DNA from: Cognatishimia maritima
GTDB taxonomy: Bacteria; Pseudomonadota; Alphaproteobacteria; Rhodobacterales; Rhodobacteraceae
Length of the DNA stretch: 64,000 bases
Assembly (NCBI RefSeq): GCF_900129685.1
Contig: NZ_FQWM01000008.1
Location: 1 to 64,000, forward strand
Direction: 5' to 3'
The position numbers and the translations under genes are program-made. This document shows positions 44,145-53,129 of this stretch, piece by piece (position 1 is the first letter of the stretch; each line of letters begins with the position of its first letter). The notes below the pieces were generated by a model. It was not told where the DNA came from. It searched no databases and saw nothing but the letters and a program-made list of their open reading frames with translations.

Positions 44145-45056
44145 ATGCGAATTCTTTCGACCCTCATGGGCCTCTGGGCAGCTTTCTCCGCTCTACCCGC
44201 CATCGCTCAGGATGCTGAGCATCTCGGCAAGCCAACCGACAAAGGACTGGGCTTTCAGCCGGCAGTCACCGAATTGTCTCGTGATATTCAATCACTGGAC
44301 AGCATGATCAACGTCATCATCTTTGCCATCGTTGCATTTGTGGCGATTTTGCTGGTGATCTGCATGGTGCGCTTTAACCAGCGCGCAAACCCGACCCCTG
44401 CAAAATTCACACACCACACCCCGATCGAGATCATCTGGACCGTTGGTCCGATCCTTGTTCTGGTGTTCATCGGTGCCTTCTCTCTGCCTGTTCTGTTCAA
44501 ACAACAGGAAATCCCAGAGGGCGAGCTTTACATCAAAGTGACCGGCCACCAGTGGTATTGGACATACGAATACCCAGAACAGGAACTGGAATTTGACAGC
44601 TATATGCTGGGCCACCCTGCGACCTTGGGCGAAGGCGATGACGATATCGAAGCGTTCAAGCTGAACGATGCGATGCGCGCAAAGCTGGTTGAAGCGGGCT
44701 ATGAGGAAGACGAATTCCTGCTGGCAACCGACACCCGCGTGATTGTTCCAATCGATACTGTGGTTGTTATGGGCGTCACCGCAGATGACGTGATCCACTC
44801 TTGGACGATCCCAGCCTTTGGCGTGAAACAGGACGCGGTTCCTGGCCGTCTGGCACAGCTGTGGTTCAAAGCTGAAAAAGAAGGCGTGTACTTCGGTCAA
44901 TGTTCTGAACTTTGCGGCAAAGATCACGCCTATATGCCGATCACTGTTGAAGTTGTGAGCAAAGAAGCCTTTGCAGCCTGGGTTCAGTCCGCACAGGACG
45001 AACTGGCTGTAAACGGCACGGTTGCAGCAACTTTCCAAGTGGCATCTGCCAACTAA
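44145..45056 (+). CDS. ctaC: cytochrome c oxidase subunit II
   Basis: This 303-residue subunit of the aa3-type oxidase has a signal sequence (cut near AIAQ), two membrane helices (about 52-74 and 96-116) and a periplasmic CuA domain. The copper ligands are the histidine in VIHSWTIPAFGVKQDAVPGR and the C, E, C, H and M in GQCSELCGKDHAYMPI. It receives electrons from cytochrome c. Subunit I (ctaD) is not in this window. Confidence 0.97.
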   Translation: MRILSTLMGLWAAFSALPAIAQDAEHLGKPTDKGLGFQPAVTELSRDIQSLDSMINVIIFAIVAFVAILLVICMVRFNQRANPTPAKFTHHTPIEIIWTVGPILVLVFIGAFSLPVLFKQQEIPEGELYIKVTGHQWYWTYEYPEQELEFDSYMLGHPATLGEGDDDIEAFKLNDAMRAKLVEAGYEEDEFLLATDTRVIVPIDTVVVMGVTADDVIHSWTIPAFGVKQDAVPGRLAQLWFKAEKEGVYFGQCSELCGKDHAYMPITVEVVSKEAFAAWVQSAQDELAVNGTVAATFQVASAN

Positions 45057-45064
45057 ATAGTGAC

Positions 45065-45085
45065 CGGGCGCGTCAGCCGCGCCCG
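45065..45085 (+). other. GC-rich stem-loop between ctaC and ctaB
   Basis: CGGGCGCG-TCAGC-CGCGCCCG is a perfect eight-pair stem with no T run, nine bases after the ctaC stop. It may protect the ctaC mRNA or reduce downstream expression. Confidence 0.5.
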
Positions 45086-45133
45086 ATCTGACCCGCGCGG
45101 AAGGGCCTCCCTTCCACCTGAACAGGACACATG

Positions 45134-46072
45134 ATGAGCGACGCCAGCATTCATTCACAAGTGCCAGAGAACGAGGCCTCTTTTGGGGATTACTTCGCTC
45201 TTTTGAAGCCGCGTGTGATGTCTTTGGTGGTGTTCACTGCCATGGTGGGCCTTTTGGCTGCCCCGGGCGGCGTGCACCCGTTCATCGCGTTTTGCGCGAT
45301 CCTGTTCATTGCCATCGGCGGCGGCGCCTCTGGTGCGCTGAACATGTGGTATGACTCTGACATTGATCAGGTCATGTCCCGCACCAAGTCCCGCCCGATC
45401 CCCTCCGGTAAGGTGACCCGCGAAGAAGCTTTTGCGATTGGAATGACGCTTTCAGTGATGTCTGTCGTGATGCTGGGCCTTGCGACCAACTGGTTCGCGG
45501 CAGGGCTGCTGGCCTTTACGATTTTCTTCTATGTGGTGATCTACACCATGTGGCTAAAGCGCTGGACACCGCAGAACATCGTGATCGGTGGCGCAGCAGG
45601 GGCTTTCCCTCCGATGGTGGGCTGGGCGGCTGTCACGGGCGGCGTGTCTGTCGAAAGCGTTTTGATGTTCACGCTGATCTTCATGTGGACACCCCCGCAT
45701 TTCTGGGCGCTGTGCCTGTTTATGAAATCTGACTACAAGGATGCGGGCGTGCCTATGCTGCACGTGACCCACGGCCGCGCCGTGACGCGCAACCACATTC
45801 TTGTCTACACGCTGCTTTTGGCTGCGATTGCTGTCAGCATGGCTTTCACCTCTATTGGTGGTTGGATCTACCTGACCGTGGCCGTGGTGATGAACGCGAT
45901 CTTTGTGGCAGGCGCGGTTTCAATCTGGCGTCGCTCTGACGCGCAATGCGAAGCGGACAACCATAAGCGCGAGAAAAGCTTCTTCGGATTCTCACTGCTG
46001 TATCTCTTCCTGCATTTCGGCGCGATCCTCGCCGAAGTTGCGCTTGCCCCCTACGGACTGGGAGGCTGGTAA
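45134..46072 (+). CDS. ctaB: protoheme IX farnesyltransferase (heme O synthase)
   Basis: This 312-residue membrane prenyltransferase turns heme B into heme O for the oxidase. About nine membrane helices are predicted by hydrophobicity. The prenyl-diphosphate site is [20 protein letters not shown] (about 72-91), and a second motif is [14 protein letters not shown] 45134 is six bases after AGGA; the ATG at 45131 is possible. Confidence 0.96.
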   Translation: MSDASIHSQVPENEASFGDYFALLKPRVMSLVVFTAMVGLLAAPGGVHPFIAFCAILFIAIGGGASGALNMWYDSDIDQVMSRTKSRPIPSGKVTREEAFAIGMTLSVMSVVMLGLATNWFAAGLLAFTIFFYVVIYTMWLKRWTPQNIVIGGAAGAFPPMVGWAAVTGGVSVESVLMFTLIFMWTPPHFWALCLFMKSDYKDAGVPMLHVTHGRAVTRNHILVYTLLLAAIAVSMAFTSIGGWIYLTVAVVMNAIFVAGAVSIWRRSDAQCEADNHKREKSFFGFSLLYLFLHFGAILAEVALAPYGLGGW

Positions 46073-46074
46073 AG

Positions 46075-46245
46075 ATGAACTTTCCTGAACAGCACGAACT
46101 GCACAAACGTCGTTTTGGCCGCAACCTTGGGGTTGCGCTCGCCCTGGCCGCATTTGTTGTTTTGCTCTTGGGTTTGACGGTCGTCAAAGTCACCCGCGGT
46201 GATTTTGAACCGGCGTCGGTTCAGCAGGGGGCGACGAATGGATAA
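46075..46245 (+). CDS. 56-residue membrane protein of the cytochrome oxidase operon
   Basis: This short gene lies two bases after ctaB and overlaps ctaG by eight bases. It reads [19 protein letters not shown], then a single membrane helix (about 19-37), then a short tail ending QQGATNG. Position and topology match the small CoxF-like/assembly-related proteins seen between ctaB and ctaG in Rhodobacterales and Paracoccus. It probably assists oxidase assembly, though its role is not proven. Confidence 0.8.
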   Translation: MNFPEQHELHKRRFGRNLGVALALAAFVVLLLGLTVVKVTRGDFEPASVQQGATNG

Positions 46246-46834
46246 GAACGCAAAAACCGTTCTGCAATTGGCAAGTGTCGTCGTCGTGATGGGCGGCTTG
46301 GCCTATGCCTCTGTGCCGTTTTACGACTGGTTCTGCCGCGTCACCGGGTTTGGCGGTGTGACGCAAGAAGCGGACGCCGGATCGGACGTCATTTTGGACA
46401 AGACCATCAAGGTCAAGTTTGACGCTTCTAAGGACAAAGACATGATGTGGGAATTCAAACCGCATCAATTGGAAATGGAAGTCAAGATCGGCGAAACCGG
46501 TCTGGCGTTCTACGAGGCCTATAACCCAACCAACCGTCCAATTGCCGGGCAGGCGAGCTATAACGTCGCCCCCTATGAGGCTGGTGGGTTCTTTTCGAAA
46601 ATTGACTGCTTCTGTTTTACAGAGCAGGTGCTGATGCCGGGTGAGCGGGTTGATATGCCTGTCACCTTCTTTGTTGATCCCGAGATCGTTGAGGACCGAG
46701 ACGCGAAATTCGTCAAGGAAATCACCTTGAGCTATACGTTCTATGAAATCGATCTCCCCGAAGACACAGCGGCCTTGACCCAACAGGGACTGGCTGTAGA
46801 AACAGAAACTAAAGAAACCTCCAACGAGGGATAA
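46238..46834 (+). CDS. ctaG: cytochrome c oxidase assembly protein CtaG/Cox11
   Basis: This 198-residue copper chaperone delivers copper to CuB of subunit I. It has one N-terminal membrane helix (about 6-24) and a periplasmic domain. The copper motif [13 protein letters not shown] (near 125) is intact, and the TLSYTFYEI strand lies near the end. Its ATG lies inside the end of the 56-residue gene. Confidence 0.96.
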   Translation: MDKNAKTVLQLASVVVVMGGLAYASVPFYDWFCRVTGFGGVTQEADAGSDVILDKTIKVKFDASKDKDMMWEFKPHQLEMEVKIGETGLAFYEAYNPTNRPIAGQASYNVAPYEAGGFFSKIDCFCFTEQVLMPGERVDMPVTFFVDPEIVEDRDAKFVKEITLSYTFYEIDLPEDTAALTQQGLAVETETKETSNEG

Positions 46835-46840
46835 TTCCAC

Positions 46841-47641
46841 ATGGCGCACGCTAAAAATCACGATTATCACATTCTGCCGCCGTCGATCCTGCCTTTATTG
46901 GGCGCGGTTTTCGGCTTCTTTATGCTGTTTGGCGCAGTTCTTATGTTCAAGGACATGGGGTCCTGGATGTTCCTGGCTGGCCTGGCTGGCGTTCTGTACG
47001 TCATGTTCGCTTGGTGGTCCGAAGTGACCAAAGAAGGCCAAACAGGCGACCACACCAAAGTGGTTCAAATCGGTCTGCGCTACGGCTTTATCCTGTTCGT
47101 GATGTCCGAAGTCATGTTCTTCGCGGCGTGGTTCTGGAGCTTCTTCAAACATGCGATCTACCCAATGGGCCCAGACAGCCCAATGGTTGATGGTGTGTTC
47201 CCGCCAGCAGGTATCGAAACCTTTGACCCTTGGCACCTGCCGCTGATCAACACGCTGATCCTGCTGTGCTCTGGCTGTGCCGCAACTTGGGCGCACCATG
47301 CTTTGGCGCATGAAAACAACCGTAAAGACATGAAATGGGGCCTGATCATTGCGATCGTCCTCGGCGTGTTCTTCACCATTCTGCAGGCTTACGAATACAG
47401 CCACGCGGCCTTTGGGTTCTCTGGGTCCATCTATGCTGCGAACTTCTTTATGGCGACCGGCTTCCACGGTGCGCACGTTGTGATCGGTACGATCTTCCTC
47501 TTCGTCTGCTTGATGCGCCTGATGCGCGGCCATTTCACACCAACTCAGCACGTGGGTTTTGAAGCGGCGGCTTGGTACTGGCACTTTGTTGACGTGGTCT
47601 GGCTGTTCCTCTTTGCGGCTGTCTACATCTGGGGTCAGTAA
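46841..47641 (+). CDS. ctaE: cytochrome c oxidase subunit III
   Basis: This 266-residue subunit has about seven membrane helices. Family motifs are [20 protein letters not shown] (about 87-106), [18 protein letters not shown] and the C-terminal [20 protein letters not shown] (about 242-261). It stabilises subunit I during turnover. Six bases separate it from ctaG. Confidence 0.97.
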   Translation: MAHAKNHDYHILPPSILPLLGAVFGFFMLFGAVLMFKDMGSWMFLAGLAGVLYVMFAWWSEVTKEGQTGDHTKVVQIGLRYGFILFVMSEVMFFAAWFWSFFKHAIYPMGPDSPMVDGVFPPAGIETFDPWHLPLINTLILLCSGCAATWAHHALAHENNRKDMKWGLIIAIVLGVFFTILQAYEYSHAAFGFSGSIYAANFFMATGFHGAHVVIGTIFLFVCLMRLMRGHFTPTQHVGFEAAAWYWHFVDVVWLFLFAAVYIWGQ

Positions 47642-47690
47642 GACCAAGCCTTGGGCTTGTACCTTTTGACCAGATAAGCATATTGCAAGT

Positions 47691-47711
47691 CGCGGCGAAG
47701 CCTTCGCCGCG
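47691..47711 (+). other. stem-loop between ctaE and surf1
   Basis: CGCGGCGAA and TTCGCCGCG form a nine-pair stem with a three-base loop. It is followed by ATTTCG, not a T run, so it may only partly terminate the structural-gene transcript. Confidence 0.5.
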
Positions 47712-47739
47712 ATTTCGTCTTTGAAGGGCCTCCCGCATC

Positions 47740-48417
47740 GTGCGTCGTCTTTTTCTTCCTCTGTTCTTTGGCATTGTCGGCACAGCTATTCTGCTGAAGC
47801 TGGGCTTTTGGCAGGTGGATCGACTGGCGTGGAAAGAGGCGGAACTCGCCCGGATCGATGCAAAAATTGTGGACGCGCCTGTCGCTGTGCCGACTGCCCC
47901 AACCGAAGAGGGTGACGAATACTTACCCGTAGTGACAACAGGGCGGACCGAAACACCGGAACTACACGTTCTTGCCTCCAGTAAACAGACCGGCGCGATC
48001 TACCGGATCGTAACTGCCTTTGAGACCGCAGAAGGCCGACGCCTGTTGTTGGACCGTGGCTGGGTAAAACCCGAAGCCAAGAATGCCGAGCGCAGCCCTG
48101 TGACGGCGACCATTGTCGGCAATCTATTGTGGCCTAATGAACGCAACAAATACACGCCGGAAAATGATGTATCTGGGAACACGTGGTTCGCCCGCGACAT
48201 CGCAGACATGTCTGCCATTCTGAACACAGAACCGATCCTGATCGTGCAACGCGACAAGATCGACGTTGCCCCTGAAATAACCCCTATGCCAGTCACCTCG
48301 ACCGGCATCCCAAATGATCACCTGCAATACGCCGTGACTTGGTTCGGACTGGCTCTGGTCTGGATCGGCATGACGCTGTATTACCTGCGCCGCATGCGCA
48401 CACGAGAAAAGGTTTAA
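47740..48417 (+). CDS. SURF1-family oxidase assembly protein
   Basis: This 225-residue protein has two membrane helices, at the N-terminus (about 3-20) and C-terminus (about 195-215), around a periplasmic domain. It shows the SURF1 pattern: LGFWQVDRLAWKEAELARID (about 22-41), LLLDRGWVKPEAKN and LQYAVTWFGLALVWIGMTLY. SURF1 helps heme A insertion into subunit I. The start is GTG. Confidence 0.93.
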   Translation: MRRLFLPLFFGIVGTAILLKLGFWQVDRLAWKEAELARIDAKIVDAPVAVPTAPTEEGDEYLPVVTTGRTETPELHVLASSKQTGAIYRIVTAFETAEGRRLLLDRGWVKPEAKNAERSPVTATIVGNLLWPNERNKYTPENDVSGNTWFARDIADMSAILNTEPILIVQRDKIDVAPEITPMPVTSTGIPNDHLQYAVTWFGLALVWIGMTLYYLRRMRTREKV

Positions 48418-48422
48418 ACGCC

Positions 48423-49814
48423 GTGAAATACATCTCTACCCGAGGGAACGCCCCAGAACTGAGCTTTGCCGAAGCGATGCTGACCGGTCTTGCCCGTGAC
48501 GGGGGCCTATATGTACCGAAAAAAATCCCGACAATGTCACAAGATGACATCGCTGCATTGGCTGGCCAGTCTTACGAAGATATCGCCTTTCACGTGATGA
48601 AGCCCTTCATTGGCGACTGTTTCACGGATGAAGAATTCAAAGGCATCATTGCGCGCGCCTATGAAGGGTTCCGCCACACGGCACGTGCACCTTTGGTGCA
48701 GATGGGGCCAAACCACTACCTGCTGGAACTGTTCCACGGCCCAACACTGGCCTTCAAAGATTTCGCGATGCAGCTGATTGGCCAGCTGTTCCAGTTTGAA
48801 CTGGAACGCCGCAAAGAGCGCGTGACCATTGTTGGGGCAACTTCGGGTGATACCGGGTCTGCCGCGATTGAAGCTTTCCGCGGGCTAGAGAACGTCGATG
48901 TCTTTATCCTGTTCCCACATGGCCGCGTGTCTGACATTCAGCGCAAGCAGATGACCACGCCGGATGACGCCAACGTGCATGCTTTGGCTCTCGAAGGGGA
49001 TTTTGACGATTGTCAGGCGCGCCTGAAGGATATGTTCAACGATTTTGACTTCCGTGATGGCGTGAAGCTGGCGGGTGTGAACTCGATCAACTGGGCGCGC
49101 GTATTGGCGCAGGTGGTTTATTATTTCTCCTCCGCCGTCTCGCTGGGTGCGCCGCACCGCAAGGTCAGCTTTACAGTGCCCACCGGCAATTTTGGTGACA
49201 TCTTTGCAGGCTTTATTGCCAAGCAAATGGGCCTGCCGATTGACCGGCTGGTCATCGCAACCAACCAGAACGATATCCTGCACCGCACCATGGAAACCGG
49301 TGCCTGCACAAAGGCCGGTGTTACACCCTCGATCAGCCCGTCTATGGACATCCAAGTCAGCTCCAACTTCGAACGGGCCCTGTTCTTTGCCTATGAAAAA
49401 GACGGCGACGCGGTGTCGAAGCTGATGGAAGATTTTGCCGACGGCTCTTTCACCATCAGCCAAGGAGCGATGGAATGGCTGCGCGAGCAGTTTGACAGTG
49501 GTCGCGCCTCGGAAGAAGAAACCAAGGCAACAATCACTTCGGAATACGCCACAACCGGCGAAGTGCTTTGCCCGCATACCGCCGTTGCCGTAAAAGTTGC
49601 GAATGAAAACCTGTCGACAGAAACACCCATGATCACGCTTGCCACAGCACATCCTGCCAAATTCCCGGATGCTGTTGAGGAAGCGATGGGCGCGCGCCCT
49701 GTTCTACCGCCGCATATGGCCGACCTGATGGAACGCGAAGAACGCCAGTGCAAAGTGCCAAATCAACTGGCGCTTTTGGAAACCATTATCAAAGACCGGA
49801 TCGCCGCACGTTGA
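48423..49814 (+). CDS. thrC: threonine synthase
   Basis: This 463-residue PLP enzyme makes threonine from O-phosphohomoserine. The family start KYISTRGNAPELSFAEAML fixes the GTG at 48423. The PLP lysine is in TLAFKDFAMQ (near 113), and the phosphate loop is GATSGDTGSAAIEAF (about 138-152). It is five bases behind surf1 and overlaps the next gene. Confidence 0.96.
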   Translation: MKYISTRGNAPELSFAEAMLTGLARDGGLYVPKKIPTMSQDDIAALAGQSYEDIAFHVMKPFIGDCFTDEEFKGIIARAYEGFRHTARAPLVQMGPNHYLLELFHGPTLAFKDFAMQLIGQLFQFELERRKERVTIVGATSGDTGSAAIEAFRGLENVDVFILFPHGRVSDIQRKQMTTPDDANVHALALEGDFDDCQARLKDMFNDFDFRDGVKLAGVNSINWARVLAQVVYYFSSAVSLGAPHRKVSFTVPTGNFGDIFAGFIAKQMGLPIDRLVIATNQNDILHRTMETGACTKAGVTPSISPSMDIQVSSNFERALFFAYEKDGDAVSKLMEDFADGSFTISQGAMEWLREQFDSGRASEEETKATITSEYATTGEVLCPHTAVAVKVANENLSTETPMITLATAHPAKFPDAVEEAMGARPVLPPHMADLMEREERQCKVPNQLALLETIIKDRIAAR

Positions 49815-51073
49815 CTGTAAATCTGCACACTCTGCCCAACGGGTTCCGCATCGTGACCGAGCATATGCCCGGTCTGCAATCCGCTTCTGTTGGCATTTGG
49901 GTCACCGCCGGTGGCCGCCACGAATTGGCACAGCAAAACGGCATTGCCCACTTTCTGGAGCATATGGCCTTCAAAGGTACCGAGCGGCGTAATGCGTTGC
50001 AGATTGCCGAAGCAATTGAGGATGTCGGCGGCTATATCAACGCCTACACAAGCCGCGAGGTCACGGCATATTATGCGCGTGTTCTGAAGAACGACGTGCC
50101 GCTGGCGATGGACGTGATTGGCGACATCCTGTTGAACCCGGTCTTTGACCAGCGCGAGATCGAAGTTGAGCGTGGCGTGATCCTGCAAGAGATCGGGCAG
50201 GCGTTGGATACACCCGATGACGTGATCTTTGACTGGCTGCAAGAACGCGCTTACCCGGATCAGCCGATGGGCCGGACTATCCTTGGCCCGGAAGAACGTG
50301 TGAAAGCCTTTGGCCGCGAAGACCTAAGTTCTTTCGTTGGCCAGCACTATGGCCCGGAACGTATGGTGCTTGCTGCAGCCGGTGGCGTTGACCACGACCA
50401 AATCGTGAAACTGGCCGAGCAGATGTTTGGCCACATGACACCCGGTGCTGACTTCGTGGACAGCCCCGCGCATTTTGCGGGCGGGGAATACCGGCAGGAG
50501 AAATCGCTTGAGCAAGCGCATTTCGCGCTTGGTTTGGAAAGCCCTGATTATCGCAACGATGACATCTACACCGCGCAGATCTATTCGGTCGCGCTCGGGG
50601 GCGGTATGTCCTCGCGCCTTTTCCAGGAGGTGCGCGAAAAGCGGGGTCTCTGCTATACGATCTACGCCTCTACCGGGGCCTATGCCGATAGCGGTATGAC
50701 CACGATCTATGCGGGCACCTCTGGTGAGCAAATCGCCGATCTGGCCGAGATCACGATTGATGAGATGAAACGTGCTGCCGAAGACATGTCCGCCAAGGAA
50801 ATCGAACGCGCACGTGTGCAGATGAAGGCAGGTATGCTGATGGGGCTGGAAAGCCCCTCTAGCCGCGCCGAACGTCTGGCTCGTATGATTGCGATCTGGG
50901 GCAGGGTGCCCGGCCTAGAAGAGACCGTTGCCAAGATCGACGCGGTCACCAATGCCGATGTGCGGGCCTTTGCCGAACATATGGCTGTTACGGCCCCGGC
51001 AGCTCTGGCGCTTTATGGTCCGGTCTCTGCCGCTCCCGCGCTTGAGCGCCTGCAGGAGAGGCGCGCCGCCTAA
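49811..51073 (+). CDS. M16-family zinc peptidase (mitochondrial processing peptidase-like)
   Basis: This 420-residue protein has the inverted zinc motif HFLEHMAFKGT (about 46-56) and the downstream glutamate in ERGVILQEI. It resembles bacterial homologues of the mitochondrial processing peptidase beta subunit. The start appears to be a TTG at 49811, overlapping the thrC TGA, giving TVNLHTLPNGFRIVTEHMPG. The partner peptidase chain often found nearby is not seen. Substrate unknown. Confidence 0.9.
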   Translation: MTVNLHTLPNGFRIVTEHMPGLQSASVGIWVTAGGRHELAQQNGIAHFLEHMAFKGTERRNALQIAEAIEDVGGYINAYTSREVTAYYARVLKNDVPLAMDVIGDILLNPVFDQREIEVERGVILQEIGQALDTPDDVIFDWLQERAYPDQPMGRTILGPEERVKAFGREDLSSFVGQHYGPERMVLAAAGGVDHDQIVKLAEQMFGHMTPGADFVDSPAHFAGGEYRQEKSLEQAHFALGLESPDYRNDDIYTAQIYSVALGGGMSSRLFQEVREKRGLCYTIYASTGAYADSGMTTIYAGTSGEQIADLAEITIDEMKRAAEDMSAKEIERARVQMKAGMLMGLESPSSRAERLARMIAIWGRVPGLEETVAKIDAVTNADVRAFAEHMAVTAPAALALYGPVSAAPALERLQERRAA

Positions 51074-51657
51074 TGCTTCTGACCCGAAAGAAAGTCCGCA
51101 TCGAGACAGAGCGCCTGACCCTCAGGCCGCCGGTGCATTCTGACTTTCGGGACTGGGCGTGGCTGCGCGACAGCAGTGCTGAATTTCTGATCCCGTGGGA
51201 ACCGAAATGGGCGCAGGACCACCTCAGCCGCAAGAATTTCACCAATCGGGTCTACTGGGCGCAGCGGTCGATCAACAGCGGGACGGCTGTGCCGCTGTTC
51301 ATTGTTAATCGCGCGCAGGATTGTCTCCTTGGGGCCATCACGCTGGACAATATCCGGCGTGGCCCCGCGCAGTCTGGCACGCTCGGCTATTGGATCGGTG
51401 AAAAATACGCGCGCCAAGGCTATATGCGCGAAGCCATAGAGGCGATGGTGCATTATGCCTTTGTGCAACTGGACCTCAGCCGTATTGAGGCCGCCTGCCT
51501 GCCTGAAAACGCGGCCAGCCGGGGATTGCTGGAAAAATCCGGCTTCAAATACGAAGGTGTTGCGCAAAGCTATCTTCAAATTAACGGCCGCTGGCGCACA
51601 CATGTTCTTTATGCTTCGCTTCGTAAGGACCGACGCGGACGCACCGACGCGGGCTGA
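51073..51657 (+). CDS. RimJ-type GNAT acetyltransferase
   Basis: This 194-residue protein matches the RimJ/RimL N-acetyltransferases. It begins with RIETERLTLRPPVHSDFRDW (about 8-27), and its acetyl-CoA loop region is YWIGEKYARQGYMREAIEAM. The C-terminal LEKSGFKYEGVAQSYLQING is typical. Such enzymes acetylate the N-terminus of ribosomal or other proteins. Its ATG overlaps the peptidase TAA. Confidence 0.9.
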   Translation: MLLTRKKVRIETERLTLRPPVHSDFRDWAWLRDSSAEFLIPWEPKWAQDHLSRKNFTNRVYWAQRSINSGTAVPLFIVNRAQDCLLGAITLDNIRRGPAQSGTLGYWIGEKYARQGYMREAIEAMVHYAFVQLDLSRIEAACLPENAASRGLLEKSGFKYEGVAQSYLQINGRWRTHVLYASLRKDRRGRTDAG

Positions 51658-51704
51658 TCCCGAAACGCGGTTTTTGTGCTATCCTCCGCCAAGGAGGATC
51701 ACCC

Positions 51705-52535
51705 ATGCGCGCGTTTCTTGTTCTATTCTTCTATTTTCTTTCTGCTGCGACTTGGGCCTTGCCCAGTATGGCCCAAGATCGACAACCCAGCCACTGCATT
51801 GCGATTGCAGACGCAATGCCGGGGGCACAGTTCATCCACAAAGCGGCTTTCAATGACCCGGTCGCGCAGGACAGTATCCGCATTCGCTATATCAACCACG
51901 CAGCCTTTCTGCTGCTGACCGAAGGCGGGGTTTCGGCCGTGACCGACTTTACCGGGTTTATCGGTCCGGCACCCTTTCTGCCCGACATTGTCACAATGAA
52001 CCACGCCCACGAAAGTCACTGGACGCCCTTTCCAGACCCGGCCATCCCGCATGCACTGGAAGGCTGGGGGGATGGCGTGACCGGCGCGGAGTATCATCTG
52101 ACAGTCGGAGACCTTCTGGTGCGCAATGTGCCCACCGATATTCGGCGCGGGTCTGGGATAGAACTCAATGGCAACTCCATCTTTGTGTTCGAAGCGGCGG
52201 GGCTTTGTGTTGGCCACCTTGGTCACCTGCATCACGAACCCGATGATGCCCAATATGCAGCGCTGGGACGGTTGGACGTGGTGATGGCGGCCGTCGATGG
52301 CGGGCGCACCTTGGATTTGCCGTCGATGAAACGAGTGCTGACCCGACTAAAAGCCTCTATCGTCATTCCAATGCATTGGTTTGGCACAGGGACCTTGAAC
52401 CAATTCCTATTCGATATGTCAGACAGCTATGTCATCCAGGACGAAGGCGCGCATGCGCTGGAGGTGTCTATCGCGTCGCTGCCGGATCGCCCGACGGTGA
52501 TTGTGTTGCAGCCAAAATACCTGAGCCTGCCATAA
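51705..52535 (+). CDS. exported metallo-beta-lactamase-fold protein (UlaG-like)
   Basis: This 276-residue protein has a signal peptide (cut near residue 24, MAQ). The metal motif region reads MNHAHESHW, where the usual HxHxDH aspartate is serine, so one metal site may be missing. A later LCVGHLGHLHHEP supplies further histidines, and the end has IVIPMHWFGTG. The fold suggests a hydrolase in the periplasm, substrate unknown. It follows the acetyltransferase by about 47 bases. Confidence 0.8.
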   Translation: MRAFLVLFFYFLSAATWALPSMAQDRQPSHCIAIADAMPGAQFIHKAAFNDPVAQDSIRIRYINHAAFLLLTEGGVSAVTDFTGFIGPAPFLPDIVTMNHAHESHWTPFPDPAIPHALEGWGDGVTGAEYHLTVGDLLVRNVPTDIRRGSGIELNGNSIFVFEAAGLCVGHLGHLHHEPDDAQYAALGRLDVVMAAVDGGRTLDLPSMKRVLTRLKASIVIPMHWFGTGTLNQFLFDMSDSYVIQDEGAHALEVSIASLPDRPTVIVLQPKYLSLP

Positions 52536-52574
52536 GCCCTTCGGCCCGTGGCAAAGACGTGCTAGGGCAGGGGC

Positions 52575-53111
52575 ATGACAGTGCAGACCTACATCATCTT
52601 GCTGCGCGGCGTGAATGTCGGCGGGGCAGGCAAATTGCCCATGGCCGACCTGCGTCTGCGCCTTGCGGAGGCAGGGTATACAGGGGCAAAAACCTATATC
52701 CAGTCAGGCAATGTGGTGCTGCAAAGTGACAAAGCCAAGGTTGCGGTCAAAACCGATGTGCAAGATGTGATCGACACGCATTTTGGTTTTCGACCCGGGG
52801 CCATCGCCCTGACCGTTGATGCACTTGGGAGTGCCATCGCGCAGGCGCCGTTTGACGTGCCAGACAAAAAGTTTCTGCACATTGTCTTTCTAGACGGTCA
52901 CGTGACGCTAGATCGCGATGGGCTGCAACAGTTTTGCACCAGCGGAGAAAGCTTCCACCTTGATGGTGATGTCTTCTACCTCGCGACGCCAAATGGCTTT
53001 GGCCGTTCCAAAGCGGCGGAAAAACTGGACAAGTATCTGACTGCAGACGTAAAAACGGCCCGTAACCTGAACTCTTGCGAGAAGATACTGGCGCTGGCCA
53101 CGTCTTTCTAA
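52575..53111 (+). CDS. DUF1697 protein
   Basis: This 178-residue protein shows the DUF1697 pattern: YIILLRGVNVGGAGKLPMAD (about 6-25) and KTYIQSGNVVLQSD (about 39-52), with KLDKYLTADVKTARNLN near the end. The family has no known activity. It is 39 bases after the metallo-hydrolase gene. Confidence 0.88.
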   Translation: MTVQTYIILLRGVNVGGAGKLPMADLRLRLAEAGYTGAKTYIQSGNVVLQSDKAKVAVKTDVQDVIDTHFGFRPGAIALTVDALGSAIAQAPFDVPDKKFLHIVFLDGHVTLDRDGLQQFCTSGESFHLDGDVFYLATPNGFGRSKAAEKLDKYLTADVKTARNLNSCEKILALATSF

Positions 53112-53129
53112 GCGCCGCAAAGGACACCC

